Shown: positions 18,384 through 26,802, numbered from the stretch's first letter. The stretch: DNA of 64,000 bases from Streptomyces sp. NBC_01264 (GCF_026340675.1 NZ_JAPEOX010000001.1:2976001-3040000); one strand, 5' to 3'. The notes: a model not told the origin generated them from the sequence alone. Numbers and translations are program-made.

Positions 18384-20468
18384 CTACAGGCTCAGTTCCG
18401 GGCGCAGCCGGTCCATCGTCCACACCTGCTTGCCGCGGGCGGCGAGGGCGGTGAGGGCGAGGGCGCCCGCCGTGAAGGCGGTCAGGACCAGGCAGCCCTG
18501 CCAGACCGGGGCGAGGTCGCCGCCGGTGATGAGCCGGCGCAGGCTCTCGACCACGTAGGACATCGGCAGGTAGGGGTGGATGGCGTTGAAGAAGCCGGGG
18601 CTGGTCTGGACGGGGTAGGTGCCGCCCGCCGACGTGAGCTGGAGCATCAGGACGGCCAGGACCAGGATCCGGCCGGCCGCGCCGAACTTGGCGTTGAGCC
18701 ACTGGACGATCGCGGCGAAGCAGCCGGTGACCAGCATCAGGAAGCCGACGGTGAGCGCGGGCCGGGCCATCTGCAGGCCGAGTCCCCAGTGGAGTACGGA
18801 CATCAGTGCGCCCACCTGTGTGGCGCCGATCCCGGCCACCGGCAGCCAGCCCGCGAGGGCGATCCGCCAGGGCGAGGCTCCGGTGGCGAGCGCGCGCCGG
18901 TTCAGCGGTGCGATCAGCATGTAGGCGACCATCGCGCCGACCCAGAGGGAGAGCGGGATGAAGTACGGGGCGAAGCCGGTGCCGTAGTTGGGCGCCTTGT
19001 GCAGGGACTGGTTGGCGAGGCGTACCGGGTCCGCCATGACCTCGGTGCGGGCGTCGCGCTGCTGCTGGTCGTAGGCCGGGATCTTGCCCGCTCCGTCGTG
19101 CAGTCCGCCGGCGAGGTCGCCGTTGCCGTCGACGAGCTTGACCAGGCCGCCGTCGAGGTCGTGCGCGCCGGCACCGAGCTTGCCGACGCCCGCGCCGAGT
19201 GCGCCGGAGCCCTCGGTGGCGGAGCCGATGCCGGTGTGCAGCTTGACCATGCCGGCGGAGACCTTGTGGGCGCCGTCGTTGAGGGCGTTCACCTGGGTGA
19301 CCGCGGCTTCCAGGTCCGCGGAGAGGCCGGGGGCCTTCGTGACGAGGAGGCGGGCTTCGCGCTCCAGGTCGGCGAGCTGCTTGTGGAGGGTGGCGAGGTC
19401 CCCCTTCGAGTTCCCCAGCAGGGTGTCCACGTCACCGGCGAGTTCGGCGGCCTCGGCCGCGTCGTCCTTGAGCCGCTTCAGCTGCGGGCAGGTCTCGGGG
19501 AGCGGCTTGGCGCCGGTGGTGCAGGTCTTCGCGTAGACGTCGGCGGCGCCGGTGGAGACGCGCCGGGTCACGGTCGCGGCGGCCGGGGCCGCCTTGGCGA
19601 AGGCTTCCAGGTGGTTGTCGACGACCTTGGCGGTGTCGGCGACGAGTTCGGCGCTGTCCGCGAGGCTCTTGGGGTCCTTGAGGAAGGGGCGGGCCTTGTC
19701 GGCGACGCCGCCGACCTTGTCGGCGAGCCGCTGGGTGCCGTCCGCAACGCCCTTCGAACCCGTTTCCAGCTGTCCGGCGGCCTCGTTCAGCTTCTTCAGG
19801 CCGCCGGTGAGCTCGCCGTTCTTCGCCTTCGCCGTGTCGAGCCCCTCGGCGAGGTCCTTGGCGCCCTTCTGCGCCTTGCCGGCGCCGTCGGTGAGCTTGT
19901 CGGCTCCGTCGGCGGCCTGCGCGGTCTTGTCGTGGAGGTCGGAGAAGTTGACGAAGATCTTGTCGAGGAAGCCGCGGGAGGCGTTGGTGGACGCCGCCGA
20001 GCGGACCTCGGAGAAGACGGTGCGCGAGATCGATCCGACGATGTAGTTGTTCGCGTCGTTGGTGCGGACCTGCAGGGCCCCGGTGGCGGGGTCCTCGCCG
20101 GAGCTGGAGGCGATCTTCGAGCTGAAGTCGGCGGGCATGGTGAGGGAGAGGTAGTACGTGCCGTTCTCCAGCCCCTCGGCCGCCTCCTCGGCGCTCACCT
20201 CGCGCCAGTCGAAGGTCTTGCTGTCGCGCAGCTTGCGGGTGATCTCGCCGCCGGCGTCGATCTGCTTCCCGTCGACGGTGGCGCCGCGGTCGGAGTTGAC
20301 GAGGGCGACCGGCACCTTGTCGAGGCGGCTGTAGGGGTCCCAGAAGGACCACAGGTACAGGGCTCCGTAGAGCAGCGGCAGCAGGAGCAGCGCGACGAGG
20401 GCGGCCCGGGGCAGCTTCCCCCGCCCGAACCGCTTCAGCTCAAGCGCGGCCAGCTTCGGCGAGCGCAT
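18384..20468 (-). CDS. YhgE/Pip-domain membrane protein (ABC-2-type exporter subunit)
   Basis: 694 residues in the YhgE/Pip plan. There is an N-terminal helix (LVALLLLPLLYGALYLWSFW), then YhgE motifs VPVALVNSDRGA and GTYYLSLTMPADFSSKI. A long extracytoplasmic region (~160-480) of repeated Ala/Asp/Gly/Lys heptads follows (for example ADGADKLTDGAGKAQKGAK), predicted coiled coil. The C-terminal half has five to six membrane helices (ABC-2 type). The family includes phage infection protein and type VII-associated proteins in Firmicutes. It overlaps the upstream ABC ATPase gene by 29 bp, so they probably form one transporter. The substrate cannot be predicted. Confidence 0.9.
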   Translation of the reverse strand: MRSPKLAALELKRFGRGKLPRAALVALLLLPLLYGALYLWSFWDPYSRLDKVPVALVNSDRGATVDGKQIDAGGEITRKLRDSKTFDWREVSAEEAAEGLENGTYYLSLTMPADFSSKIASSSGEDPATGALQVRTNDANNYIVGSISRTVFSEVRSAASTNASRGFLDKIFVNFSDLHDKTAQAADGADKLTDGAGKAQKGAKDLAEGLDTAKAKNGELTGGLKKLNEAAGQLETGSKGVADGTQRLADKVGGVADKARPFLKDPKSLADSAELVADTAKVVDNHLEAFAKAAPAAATVTRRVSTGAADVYAKTCTTGAKPLPETCPQLKRLKDDAAEAAELAGDVDTLLGNSKGDLATLHKQLADLEREARLLVTKAPGLSADLEAAVTQVNALNDGAHKVSAGMVKLHTGIGSATEGSGALGAGVGKLGAGAHDLDGGLVKLVDGNGDLAGGLHDGAGKIPAYDQQQRDARTEVMADPVRLANQSLHKAPNYGTGFAPYFIPLSLWVGAMVAYMLIAPLNRRALATGASPWRIALAGWLPVAGIGATQVGALMSVLHWGLGLQMARPALTVGFLMLVTGCFAAIVQWLNAKFGAAGRILVLAVLMLQLTSAGGTYPVQTSPGFFNAIHPYLPMSYVVESLRRLITGGDLAPVWQGCLVLTAFTAGALALTALAARGKQVWTMDRLRPELSL

Positions 20469-21441
20469 CGTCGTCCCCCTTCGTGTCGTGCGGGTCTTGG
20501 GCGACGGCAGGGATGCCGGGGCCGTCGGAGTCGGTGGTCGCGTCGGAGCCGTCCGAGTCGTCGGAGCCGTCCGAGTCGTGCGGGGCAGTGGTCTGCACGC
20601 CCCAGGTGACCTTGGAGTCCATGGGCCGGGGCACCGCGGCGGATTCCGCTGCCGAGGCGGTAACCGGGGCGTCTGCGGGGTCCGCGGCCGGTTCCGGGGA
20701 CGGGCCCGTCTCGGGCGCCCCTGCCGGGTCGGTGGTGGTGGCCGGTTCCGGGCCCGTGCGCACGAGCGTGGCGTCGGAGGGGGCCTCGCTGCACACCGCG
20801 AGGACGGTGGTCCCGCGGGCGGCGAGGGAGCGCAGCAGGTCCCAGGCCTCAGCGCGTTCGGCGTCCGAGAGCTTGAGGTCCAGGTCGTCCAGGGCGAGCA
20901 GGCGGGGCGAGCCGAGCAGCGCGATGGCCACCGACAGCCGTACGGATTCCAGCCGTTCCAGGTCCCGTACGGAGGTGCGCGGCCCCTTCGGCAGGGTCTC
21001 GAGGTCGAGCCCGGCGGCGGCCAGCGCGTCGTCGATCCGGGCCGCCGTGGAGGTGCGGCGTTCGGCGCGCGGGCGCAGCAGGGCGCGGACGGGGCCGTCG
21101 TAGCGGCGCTGGAGCAGGGCGCCCTCGCGCAGTTGCTCGGCGACGGTGAGGGCCTGGTCGAGGTCGTTGACCCCGGGCACCGGGCCGAGGGCGGCGATGC
21201 GGCGGACCGCGGCCATCTTCTTCGGCAGCCGGTGGCGGCCGATCTCGGCGTGGCCCTCGGTGGGCTTCATCCGGCCGGTGAGGGCGAGGAGCAGGCAGGT
21301 CCGCCCGCTCCCGGAGGGGCCTTCGACCGCGATGAGCGAGCCGGGCGCCGCGTCGATCCCGATCCCCCGGAACACCCAGCCGCGCGGGCCCTTGACTCCG
21401 AAGTCCTCGGCTTTGACGGCCGCGCCGTGCGGGCTGTCCAC
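20440..21441 (-). CDS. ABC transporter ATP-binding protein with acidic tail
   Basis: 333 residues. Walker A is VEGPSGSGRTCL near residue 40 and Walker B is RLLALDDLDL near 180. The signature region reads VRDLERLESVRL where LSGGQ is expected, so it is strongly degenerate. After about residue 215 there is a low-complexity tail rich in Pro, Ala, Thr and then Asp/Ser, including an exact DNA duplication of 18 bp at 20542-20577 encoding a DSDGSD-type repeat. The start is GTG 21441 with an AAGGGGGAT ribosome binding site; a nearby ATG is out of frame. It is first in the operon with the YhgE/Pip and TetR genes. Confidence 0.85.
   Translation of the reverse strand: MDSPHGAAVKAEDFGVKGPRGWVFRGIGIDAAPGSLIAVEGPSGSGRTCLLLALTGRMKPTEGHAEIGRHRLPKKMAAVRRIAALGPVPGVNDLDQALTVAEQLREGALLQRRYDGPVRALLRPRAERRTSTAARIDDALAAAGLDLETLPKGPRTSVRDLERLESVRLSVAIALLGSPRLLALDDLDLKLSDAERAEAWDLLRSLAARGTTVLAVCSEAPSDATLVRTGPEPATTTDPAGAPETGPSPEPAADPADAPVTASAAESAAVPRPMDSKVTWGVQTTAPHDSDGSDDSDGSDATTDSDGPGIPAVAQDPHDTKGDDDALAEAGRA
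20542..20577. repeat. 18-bp tandem repeat within ABC ATPase tail
   Basis: GTCGGAGCCGTCCGAGTC occurs twice head to tail (20542-20559, 20560-20577), adding six acidic/Ser/Gly residues per unit. Confidence 0.85.
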
Positions 21442-21454
21442 GCCATCCCCCTTC

Positions 21455-21480
21455 TTTTGAACTGACCGGTCAGTTCAAAA
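21455..21480. promoter_or_regulatory. TetR-type operator: perfect 26-bp palindrome
   Basis: TTTTGAACTGACC followed at once by GGTCAGTTCAAAA, a perfect 13+13 palindrome lying 14 bp upstream of the ABC ATPase start, right before its ribosome binding site. The ACTGACCGGTCAGT centre matches operators of many actinobacterial TetR proteins. Binding here would block the ABC-YhgE-TetR operon. Confidence 0.85.
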
Positions 21481-21688
21481 ACTAGCATCCCCGGTGGCAT
21501 CGCCTGCGCACGGGGCGGCAGTTGCCGGGCCGCGACCCCGGCTTCGGGGACGAAACCGCTGGTCAGCGCGATTGTCAGTGGGTGCCGTCACGATGGGGAC
21601 GTAAGAACGGCTCAACCCGCTCAAGCCGCTCGACCCGTAGGAGCTCCACCAGGCAGCGCGAAGCGCACGCGATGACAGGAGGTTCGTC

Positions 21689-22186
21689 ATGGCCACACCG
21701 TCCCCGTCCCCTGTCCACCCCGTCCCCCGGAAGTCGGCGGCACCGCCCGCCGCCCTCGATCTGCTCACCAAGGCCCACGAGGGCCTGGCCGAAGCCGCCG
21801 TGCTGACCCGGCCCAACGAGCGGTACGCCACTGCCCATCTCGCCGCGCTGCGCACCGCCGCGGCCGTGCTCGCCGCGCGCGGGCGGCCCGAGCCGGTGCA
21901 CCCCCGGCGCCGGCCGCGGATCCGCAGCGCGTGGGAGGTGCTCCCGGAGATAGCGCCCGAACTGACCGAGTGGAGCGCGCTCTTCGCCTCCGGAGCGGCC
22001 CGCCGGGCGCGGGCGGAAGCGGGCATAGCGGGAGCGGCCACCGGCCGGGACGCGGACGATCTGGTGCGTGCCGCCGCGATGTTCCTGCGGCTGGTGGAGC
22101 GGATGCTCTCGCTCCGCCCCCTGACGCCCCCGGGCCAGGCTCAGGGTCTGCCGCTCCCGCGTACGGAGCGTCCTGACGTGGGATGA
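21689..22186 (+). CDS. SAV_6107-family HEPN-domain protein
   Basis: 165-residue all-alpha protein. It resembles the actinobacterial SAV_6107-type HEPN family in length and in the segments LTKAHEGLAEAAVLTRPNERYATAHLAALR and RARAEAGIAGAATGRDADDLVRAA. HEPN proteins are often RNases or RNA-binding modules, but the usual catalytic R-x4-6-H motif is not evident here, so I do not assign activity. The ATG at 21689 has a perfect AGGAGG at 21677-21682. It precedes the methyltransferase and DUF3040 genes on the same strand, near the dcw cluster. Confidence 0.75.
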   Translation: MATPSPSPVHPVPRKSAAPPAALDLLTKAHEGLAEAAVLTRPNERYATAHLAALRTAAAVLAARGRPEPVHPRRRPRIRSAWEVLPEIAPELTEWSALFASGAARRARAEAGIAGAATGRDADDLVRAAAMFLRLVERMLSLRPLTPPGQAQGLPLPRTERPDVG

Positions 22187-22255
22187 CCTGCCCGGCAGCG
22201 CGAGGCCATAGGGTGGGCAGCGACCGCTCACCAACGCGCCGAGGAGCCATCAGCC

Positions 22256-23014
22256 GTGTCGGACACTTCCCGCCCCCGCGCCTCCCTCCGCACCGCCGTG
22301 GTGTGGGAGGTTCTCAAGGAGGCGCTCGACCGCCGGGTGAAGGCGTCCGGGCGGGACGTGCTGGACGTGCTCGACACGGGTGGCGGCACCGGCAAGTTCG
22401 CCGTGCCGGTGGCCCGCCTCGGCCACCGGGTCACCGTGGTCGACCCGAGCCCCAACGCGCTGTTCGGTCTGGAGCGGCGGGTCGCCGAGGCCGGTGTGGC
22501 CGATCTGGTCCGCGGGGTGCAGGGCGACGCCCAGGGTCTGCTCGATGTCGTCGAGCGCGATTCCTACGACGTGGTGATCTGCCACGGCGTGCTGGAGTAC
22601 GTGGACGACCCGGCCGAGGGCGTCGCCAACACCGTGGCCGCCCTGCGCCCCGGCGGCATCCTCAGCCTGCTCGGCGCCGGACTCGGCGGGGCCGTCCTGG
22701 CCCGCGCCCTGGCCGGGCACTTCACGGAGGCCCGTACGGCCCTGACCGACCCGGCCGGCCGCTGGGGCGCGGGCGACCCGGTCCCGCGCCGCTTCACCGC
22801 CGAGCAGCTCTCCGCCCTGGTCTCCGAGGCGGGTCTGTCCGTGGGCGCGGTGCATGGGGTCCGGATCTTCGCCGACCTCGTCCCGGGCGTCCTGGTCGAC
22901 ACCGAGCCGGGCGCCGTCGAGGCCCTGCTGCGGCTGGAAGAGGCCGCGGCAGAGCTGCCGGCCTTCCACGCGGTCGCCACGCAACTGCACGTCCTCGGCG
23001 AGAAGCCCGCCTGA
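22256..23014 (+). CDS. Class I SAM-dependent methyltransferase
   Basis: 252 residues with the class I methyltransferase fold. Motif I is VLDTGGGTGKFAVPVA, the acidic end of beta-2 is VTVVDPSPNAL, and YDVVICHGVLEYVDDPAEG matches motif IV of methyltransferase domain 11. The C-terminal part (RIFADLVPG, EEAAAELPAFHAVATQLHVL) resembles methyltransferases of the SmtA/CmoA type. The target is unknown. The start is GTG 22256 with GAGGAG at 22241-22246. It sits between the HEPN and DUF3040 genes; the 286-bp downstream gap contains a stable hairpin. Confidence 0.85.
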   Translation: MSDTSRPRASLRTAVVWEVLKEALDRRVKASGRDVLDVLDTGGGTGKFAVPVARLGHRVTVVDPSPNALFGLERRVAEAGVADLVRGVQGDAQGLLDVVERDSYDVVICHGVLEYVDDPAEGVANTVAALRPGGILSLLGAGLGGAVLARALAGHFTEARTALTDPAGRWGAGDPVPRRFTAEQLSALVSEAGLSVGAVHGVRIFADLVPGVLVDTEPGAVEALLRLEEAAAELPAFHAVATQLHVLGEKPA

Positions 23015-23115
23015 TCTGCGGGGCAGAGGGGGAACGCGGTGCGCCACTCACCCTCCGAACCGGGGTCGTGACCCGTATGATCGGGGTCAGCGACCGGCAT
23101 GCCGAGCGGACCTCT

Positions 23116-23165
23116 GGGGAATAACGTCCTCAGTGAGCCGTTCAAGACGGCGCTGAGCATTCCCC
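23116..23165 (+). other. Three-tier hairpin followed by rare T-runs
   Basis: Nested perfect stems: GGGGAAT (23116-23122)/ATTCCCC (23159-23165), CTCAG (23129-23133)/CTGAG (23153-23157), GCCGT (23037+100 offset: 23137-23141)/ACGGC (23147-23151), with a TCAAG loop. It lies about 100 bp after the methyltransferase stop. CTTTTTA and TTTTTTTA follow within 40 bp, unusual in this GC-rich DNA. It could be an intrinsic terminator, or a structured leader or small RNA ahead of the DUF3040 gene. Confidence 0.55.
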
Positions 23166-23300
23166 AAGCGGTACTTTTTACGGGCAGTGTTTTTTTAGAA
23201 CGTGGCGTAGAGGGCGGGTATCACGGGGGCGATTCCCCGCCTATCCTGAAGGGGACCCCTGGTCGCTACCCCCCGCGACCGACGGATGAGGAGGACTCCC

Positions 23301-23702
23301 GTGCCGCTCTCGGAGCACGAGCAGCGAATGCTCGAGCAGATGGAGCGAGCGCTGTACGCCGAAGATCCCAAATTCGCTACAGCGCTTGAGGGAAGCGGAC
23401 TGCGCACGTATACCCGGCGACGGGTCTACCAGGCAGTCGCAGGCATTGTGGTGGGTATCGCGCTCCTCATGACCGGTGTGATCGTGCCGAACGTACTGTG
23501 GATCAGCGTGGTGGGATTCCTCGTCATGCTGGGATGCACAGTGCTCGTGGTCACCGGTTGGCGCAAGGCACCCAAGCCTGGTGAGCAACCCGCCTCCGGA
23601 AGTGCAGGCGGTTCGCCCCAAGGGCAGAACCGGCAGCGTCGGTCGATGATGGGCCGCATCGAGGAACGGTGGCAGCGCCGCCGTGACGAACAGGGGCAGT
23701 AG
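23301..23702 (+). CDS. DUF3040 small membrane protein
   Basis: 133 residues beginning PLSEHEQRMLEQMERALYAEDPKFA, the DUF3040 signature. Two membrane helices follow (residues ~45-65 and ~68-88: IVVGIALLMTGVIVPNVLWI, FLVMLGCTVLVVTG), then a basic Gln/Arg-rich tail. The start is GTG 23301, supported by an ideal GAGGAGGA site 5-12 nt upstream; an in-frame codon earlier is less likely. DUF3040 genes sit next to the dcw cluster across actinobacteria (Rv2169c in M. tuberculosis), suggesting a link to division or wall synthesis, but the function is unknown. Confidence 0.9.
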   Translation: MPLSEHEQRMLEQMERALYAEDPKFATALEGSGLRTYTRRRVYQAVAGIVVGIALLMTGVIVPNVLWISVVGFLVMLGCTVLVVTGWRKAPKPGEQPASGSAGGSPQGQNRQRRSMMGRIEERWQRRRDEQGQ

Positions 23703-23727
23703 GCCCCACCGAACAGACTCGGGTGAG

Positions 23728-23755
23728 GGGACGGCCGCCGGAAGGCGGCCGTCCC
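23728..23755 (+). terminator. Terminator after DUF3040 gene
   Basis: Perfect 12-bp stem GGGACGGCCGCC / GGCGGCCGTCCC with a GGAA tetraloop, then TTCGC, 25 bp after the stop codon. Confidence 0.8.
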
Positions 23756-23802
23756 TTCGCTGATTCCGCGCCGGATCACGGCTTCTGGGACATGATGACC
23801 AG

Positions 23803-24417
23803 ATGAGTGAGCTCCCCCTGGTCTTCACCAGCGGCTGGGCCAGTGGGATCAACGCATACGCCGTGGTCCTCCTGCTCGGCATCTTCGGCCGGACCGGTCT
23901 GACCGACGAGGTCCCCGCGTCCCTGCAACGCACCGACGTGCTCATCGTCGCGGCCGCCCTCTTCCTCTGCGAGGCGGTCGCGGACAAGATCCCGTACGTG
24001 GACTCCCTCTGGGACACCGTCCACACCGTGATCCGCCCGGTGTCCGGAGCGGTGGTCGGCGCGCTGCTGGCGGGGCAGAGCGGCTCGCTCTCCGACATCA
24101 CCGCCGGCGCGGTCGGCGGCTCCACCGCTCTGGCCAGCCATTTCGTCAAAGCCGGCACGCGCATGGCGATCAACACCTCGCCCGAGCCCTTCAGCAACGT
24201 CGTGATGAGCACCGCCGAGGACCTCGGCGTGGGCGGGATCGTCACCTTCGCGATGTTCAATCCCGAGGCCGCCGCGATCATCTGCGCCGTCCTGCTGATC
24301 ATCGGACTCGCCCTGCTGATCTACCTCTGGGCCAAGATCCGCCGCTACCTGCGCCGCCGCGCCCAGCGCCGCGAGGAGAAGAGGCTCGCCGCCGAGGTCG
24401 CCCGGGTCGCTCGATAG
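23803..24417 (+). CDS. DUF4126 membrane protein
   Basis: 204-residue hydrophobic protein with about five membrane segments. The DUF4126 features are TSGWASGINAYAVVLLLGIFGR at the N-terminus, the EAVADKIPYVDSLWDTVHTVIRP stretch and a Gly-rich AGAVGGSTALASHFVKAGTR helix. A basic Arg-rich cytoplasmic tail (RRYLRRRAQRREEKR) ends it. No biochemical function is known for the family. The next gene begins 10 bp after the stop, and the TAG stop lies inside a TAGGCT box that could be the -10 of that gene. Confidence 0.86.
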   Translation: MSELPLVFTSGWASGINAYAVVLLLGIFGRTGLTDEVPASLQRTDVLIVAAALFLCEAVADKIPYVDSLWDTVHTVIRPVSGAVVGALLAGQSGSLSDITAGAVGGSTALASHFVKAGTRMAINTSPEPFSNVVMSTAEDLGVGGIVTFAMFNPEAAAIICAVLLIIGLALLIYLWAKIRRYLRRRAQRREEKRLAAEVARVAR

Positions 24418-24427
24418 GCTCAGCGGC

Positions 24428-25831
24428 ATGGCACGAATTGCGGTGATCGGCGCCGGGATGGGCGCGATGGCGACGGCGGCACGGCTGGCCGTGGCCGGAC
24501 ATCAGGTGACGGTGTACGAGCGCGGGGCGACCTACGGCGGAGCCGTCGGCCGGTACGCCCGCGACGGCTTCGTCTTCGACACCGGTCCCGGGCTGGTGCA
24601 CCTGCCCGCCGTCTACCGCGATCTGTTCGTCAAGACCGGCAAGCGCCCGCTGGAGGAGTGCGCGGAGCTGGTCCAGATCGACCCCGCCGTCCGCTACGTC
24701 CTCCCGGACGGCCGTACGCTCACCTTCCCCGGCGGCTCGCACGGCGGCGCCGCCGCCGCCGTCGACGCGGCCTTCGGGCCCGGCTCCGGGGACCGCTGGA
24801 GCGCGGTGCTGGGCCGTGCCCGGGACGCCTGGGACGCCACCCGCCGGCCGCTCCTGGAGGAGCCGCTGAAGCAGGACCGGTCGGCCCTGGGCCGCGATCC
24901 GTACCCCGCGCTGCGCGGGAGCGGACTGCTGCGCCGCCGGCCGCCGACCCTGGCCGAGGTGGCCGCCCGCGAGCTCGGCGGCGACGGCTTCGACGAGCTG
25001 CTCACCGCGCGCGTACGGGCGTACGGGGTCGATCCGGCGACCGCACCCGCCTCGGCGGCGGTGCTTCCCTACATGGAGCAGACCTTCGGCAGCTGGTACG
25101 TGCACGGCGGGGTCCGGGAGCTGGCCACCGCCGTGTACGAGCGGTGCCTGGAGCGGAAGGTCGCCTTCGAGTTCGGCGCCGAGGTGCGGGAGGTCCTCGT
25201 GCGCGAGGGCCGGGCGGCCGGGCTGGTGACGGCCGACGGCACCGAGGTCGCGGCCGACCACGTCGTGTGCGCCGCCGATCCCGGAGCGCTGCGGATCCCG
25301 CCCGGCGCGGACTGCGCGTCCACCCGTACGGCAGCGCCCGCCCGCTGGTACACCCTGTTCGCCGCGCTGCGCGGGGCCCGGGACGCCGGCGCCGCGCACC
25401 GCACGCTGCTGGGCCCGGTCACCGTGCTGCGCCCCGACGACCCGGCCACCCGGCCGGACGCGGAGCACGAGGCGGTCACCGTGCACGCGGTGCTGACCGG
25501 GGGTTCGGAGCCCGCCCCGTCCGCCGAGGACCTGCTGACGGCGGCCGCGCCGGCCGTCCCCGGGCTGCGGACACGGCTGCTGTGGCACGAGCTGCGCACC
25601 CCGGCCGACGTCGAGGCGGCCACGGGTGCGGTGGGCGGCCGGGTGCCCGCGCCCGCGCTGGCCGGGGCCGGGGGCCGACTGCTGCGCCCGGCGAACGCCA
25701 CCGCCGTGCCCGGTCTGTATCTGGCGGGCGGCTGGGCGCACCCCGGCGGCGGACTGGCGCACGCCGGGATGACGGGGGCCCTGGTGGCCGGGCTGATCGT
25801 GGAGGGCGCGGACTTCCGCGGCTCCCGCTAG
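24428..25831 (+). CDS. Phytoene-desaturase-like FAD oxidoreductase
   Basis: 467 residues of the FAD-dependent amine oxidase/phytoene desaturase superfamily. The N-terminal dinucleotide motif is AVIGAGMGAMATAARLAVAGHQVTVYER, followed by YGGAVGRY and FDTGPGLVHLP, as in CrtI-type enzymes. The C-terminal GLYLAGGWAHPGGGLAHAGMTGALVAG is the typical FAD-contacting end. No phytoene synthase or other carotenoid gene is nearby, so the substrate is open; a polyprenoid or other isoprenoid is possible. ATG 24428 lies 7 nt after TAGGCT with no clear ribosome binding site, so a leaderless transcript is plausible, besides read-through from the DUF4126 gene. Confidence 0.82.
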   Translation: MARIAVIGAGMGAMATAARLAVAGHQVTVYERGATYGGAVGRYARDGFVFDTGPGLVHLPAVYRDLFVKTGKRPLEECAELVQIDPAVRYVLPDGRTLTFPGGSHGGAAAAVDAAFGPGSGDRWSAVLGRARDAWDATRRPLLEEPLKQDRSALGRDPYPALRGSGLLRRRPPTLAEVAARELGGDGFDELLTARVRAYGVDPATAPASAAVLPYMEQTFGSWYVHGGVRELATAVYERCLERKVAFEFGAEVREVLVREGRAAGLVTADGTEVAADHVVCAADPGALRIPPGADCASTRTAAPARWYTLFAALRGARDAGAAHRTLLGPVTVLRPDDPATRPDAEHEAVTVHAVLTGGSEPAPSAEDLLTAAAPAVPGLRTRLLWHELRTPADVEAATGAVGGRVPAPALAGAGGRLLRPANATAVPGLYLAGGWAHPGGGLAHAGMTGALVAGLIVEGADFRGSR

Positions 25832-25869
25832 TCGGCCCGGGCGGCCGGGGGCCGGGGGCCGGGGGCCGG

Positions 25870-26802
25870 CTAGTAGCGGTACTGCTCGTAGTCGCCCGTG
25901 CCCTGGTACGGATACGGGTACGGCTGCTGCTGGTCTTCCGCCGGGTAGGGCTGGTTCACGTCGCGCTGCTGCGGGACCCAGACCCCGCCGGGCGGGGTGT
26001 CCATGGAGTACTGCTCCTGCTGCCCGGTCGTCGCGTAGGGGTCCGGGGCGTAGGCGTCGTACGGGGCCGCGTAGCCGTACGGCTGCTGCGGGGCGACGGC
26101 CCCGCCGGTGCCGATGTACGGGTCGGAGTAGGCGGCGTAGACCTGCTGCTCGCCGGGCGGCGGGTAGCCGGTGGTGTAGTCGTAGCCGCCCTGGGTCTGC
26201 GGGTCGTAGTACGCCGCGTACTGGTGGGCGTCCTGCTCGGCGGCCGGGGCGAACGGCGCGAAGGGGGAGGCGAAGGCGGAGGTCTCGCCGGGCACCCCGT
26301 ACGGGCCCGGTTCGCCGGCGGCGGCCGGCTGCCCGGGGTGGAACCCCTGGACCTGTTCCCGCGCGTCGCCCCCGGTGAACGCACCGGAATCCTCGTCGGG
26401 ACCGTCGGCGTACTTGTCGTACTCGTCTTCGTCCCCGGCCCGGTCGGGCCCGTACTCCAGGGCCGTGACCTCCAGGGCCGGCTCCGGGCGGGGTGCGCCC
26501 CCGGACCGACGGCGCCGGCTCTGCGGGAGCTCGGGCTCGGGGGCCTTGCCCCGGCGCAGCGCCCAGCCGGACACGAAGCCCTTGCGGAAGGAGAGGGTCA
26601 CCAGCGTCTGGCCGATCGCGAACGCGACGGCGCCGGCCCCGATGACGAGCACCGACGGCAGCACGACACCTGCGACCACGCCGACGAACCCGGCGAAGGC
26701 GAGCAGGCGCCAGCGCAGCCGGGCCTTGTACTGCATCAGGACCTCGGCAAGCAGCCACAGCGCGACGAAACCGAACGCGATGTAGAGGACCGTCATTCCC
26801 AT
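25870..26802 (-). CDS. Membrane protein with Tyr/Gln/Pro-rich tail
   Basis: 310 residues, not recognised as a named family. The first ~75 residues have membrane helices (TVLYIAFGFVALWLLAEVLM, then LLAFAGFVGVVAGVVLPSVLVIGAGAVAFAIG). The rest is low complexity: an acidic stretch (DEDEYDKYADGPDEDSG), then about 150 residues dominated by Tyr, Gln, Pro, Gly and Ala with repeated YDPQ-, YAAYY- and QQPYPYP-like segments. It is probably disordered and may self-associate or bind a partner. ATG 26802 has GAGAGGGG upstream; ATG 26796 is the alternative. It lies just downstream of metF on the same strand (51-bp gap). Confidence 0.8.
   Translation of the reverse strand: MGMTVLYIAFGFVALWLLAEVLMQYKARLRWRLLAFAGFVGVVAGVVLPSVLVIGAGAVAFAIGQTLVTLSFRKGFVSGWALRRGKAPEPELPQSRRRRSGGAPRPEPALEVTALEYGPDRAGDEDEYDKYADGPDEDSGAFTGGDAREQVQGFHPGQPAAAGEPGPYGVPGETSAFASPFAPFAPAAEQDAHQYAAYYDPQTQGGYDYTTGYPPPGEQQVYAAYSDPYIGTGGAVAPQQPYGYAAPYDAYAPDPYATTGQQEQYSMDTPPGGVWVPQQRDVNQPYPAEDQQQPYPYPYQGTGDYEQYRY

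Noticed and set aside
24428-25831. Carotenoid biosynthesis cluster
   Set aside because: Only one desaturase-like gene is present, without phytoene synthase or other crt genes.
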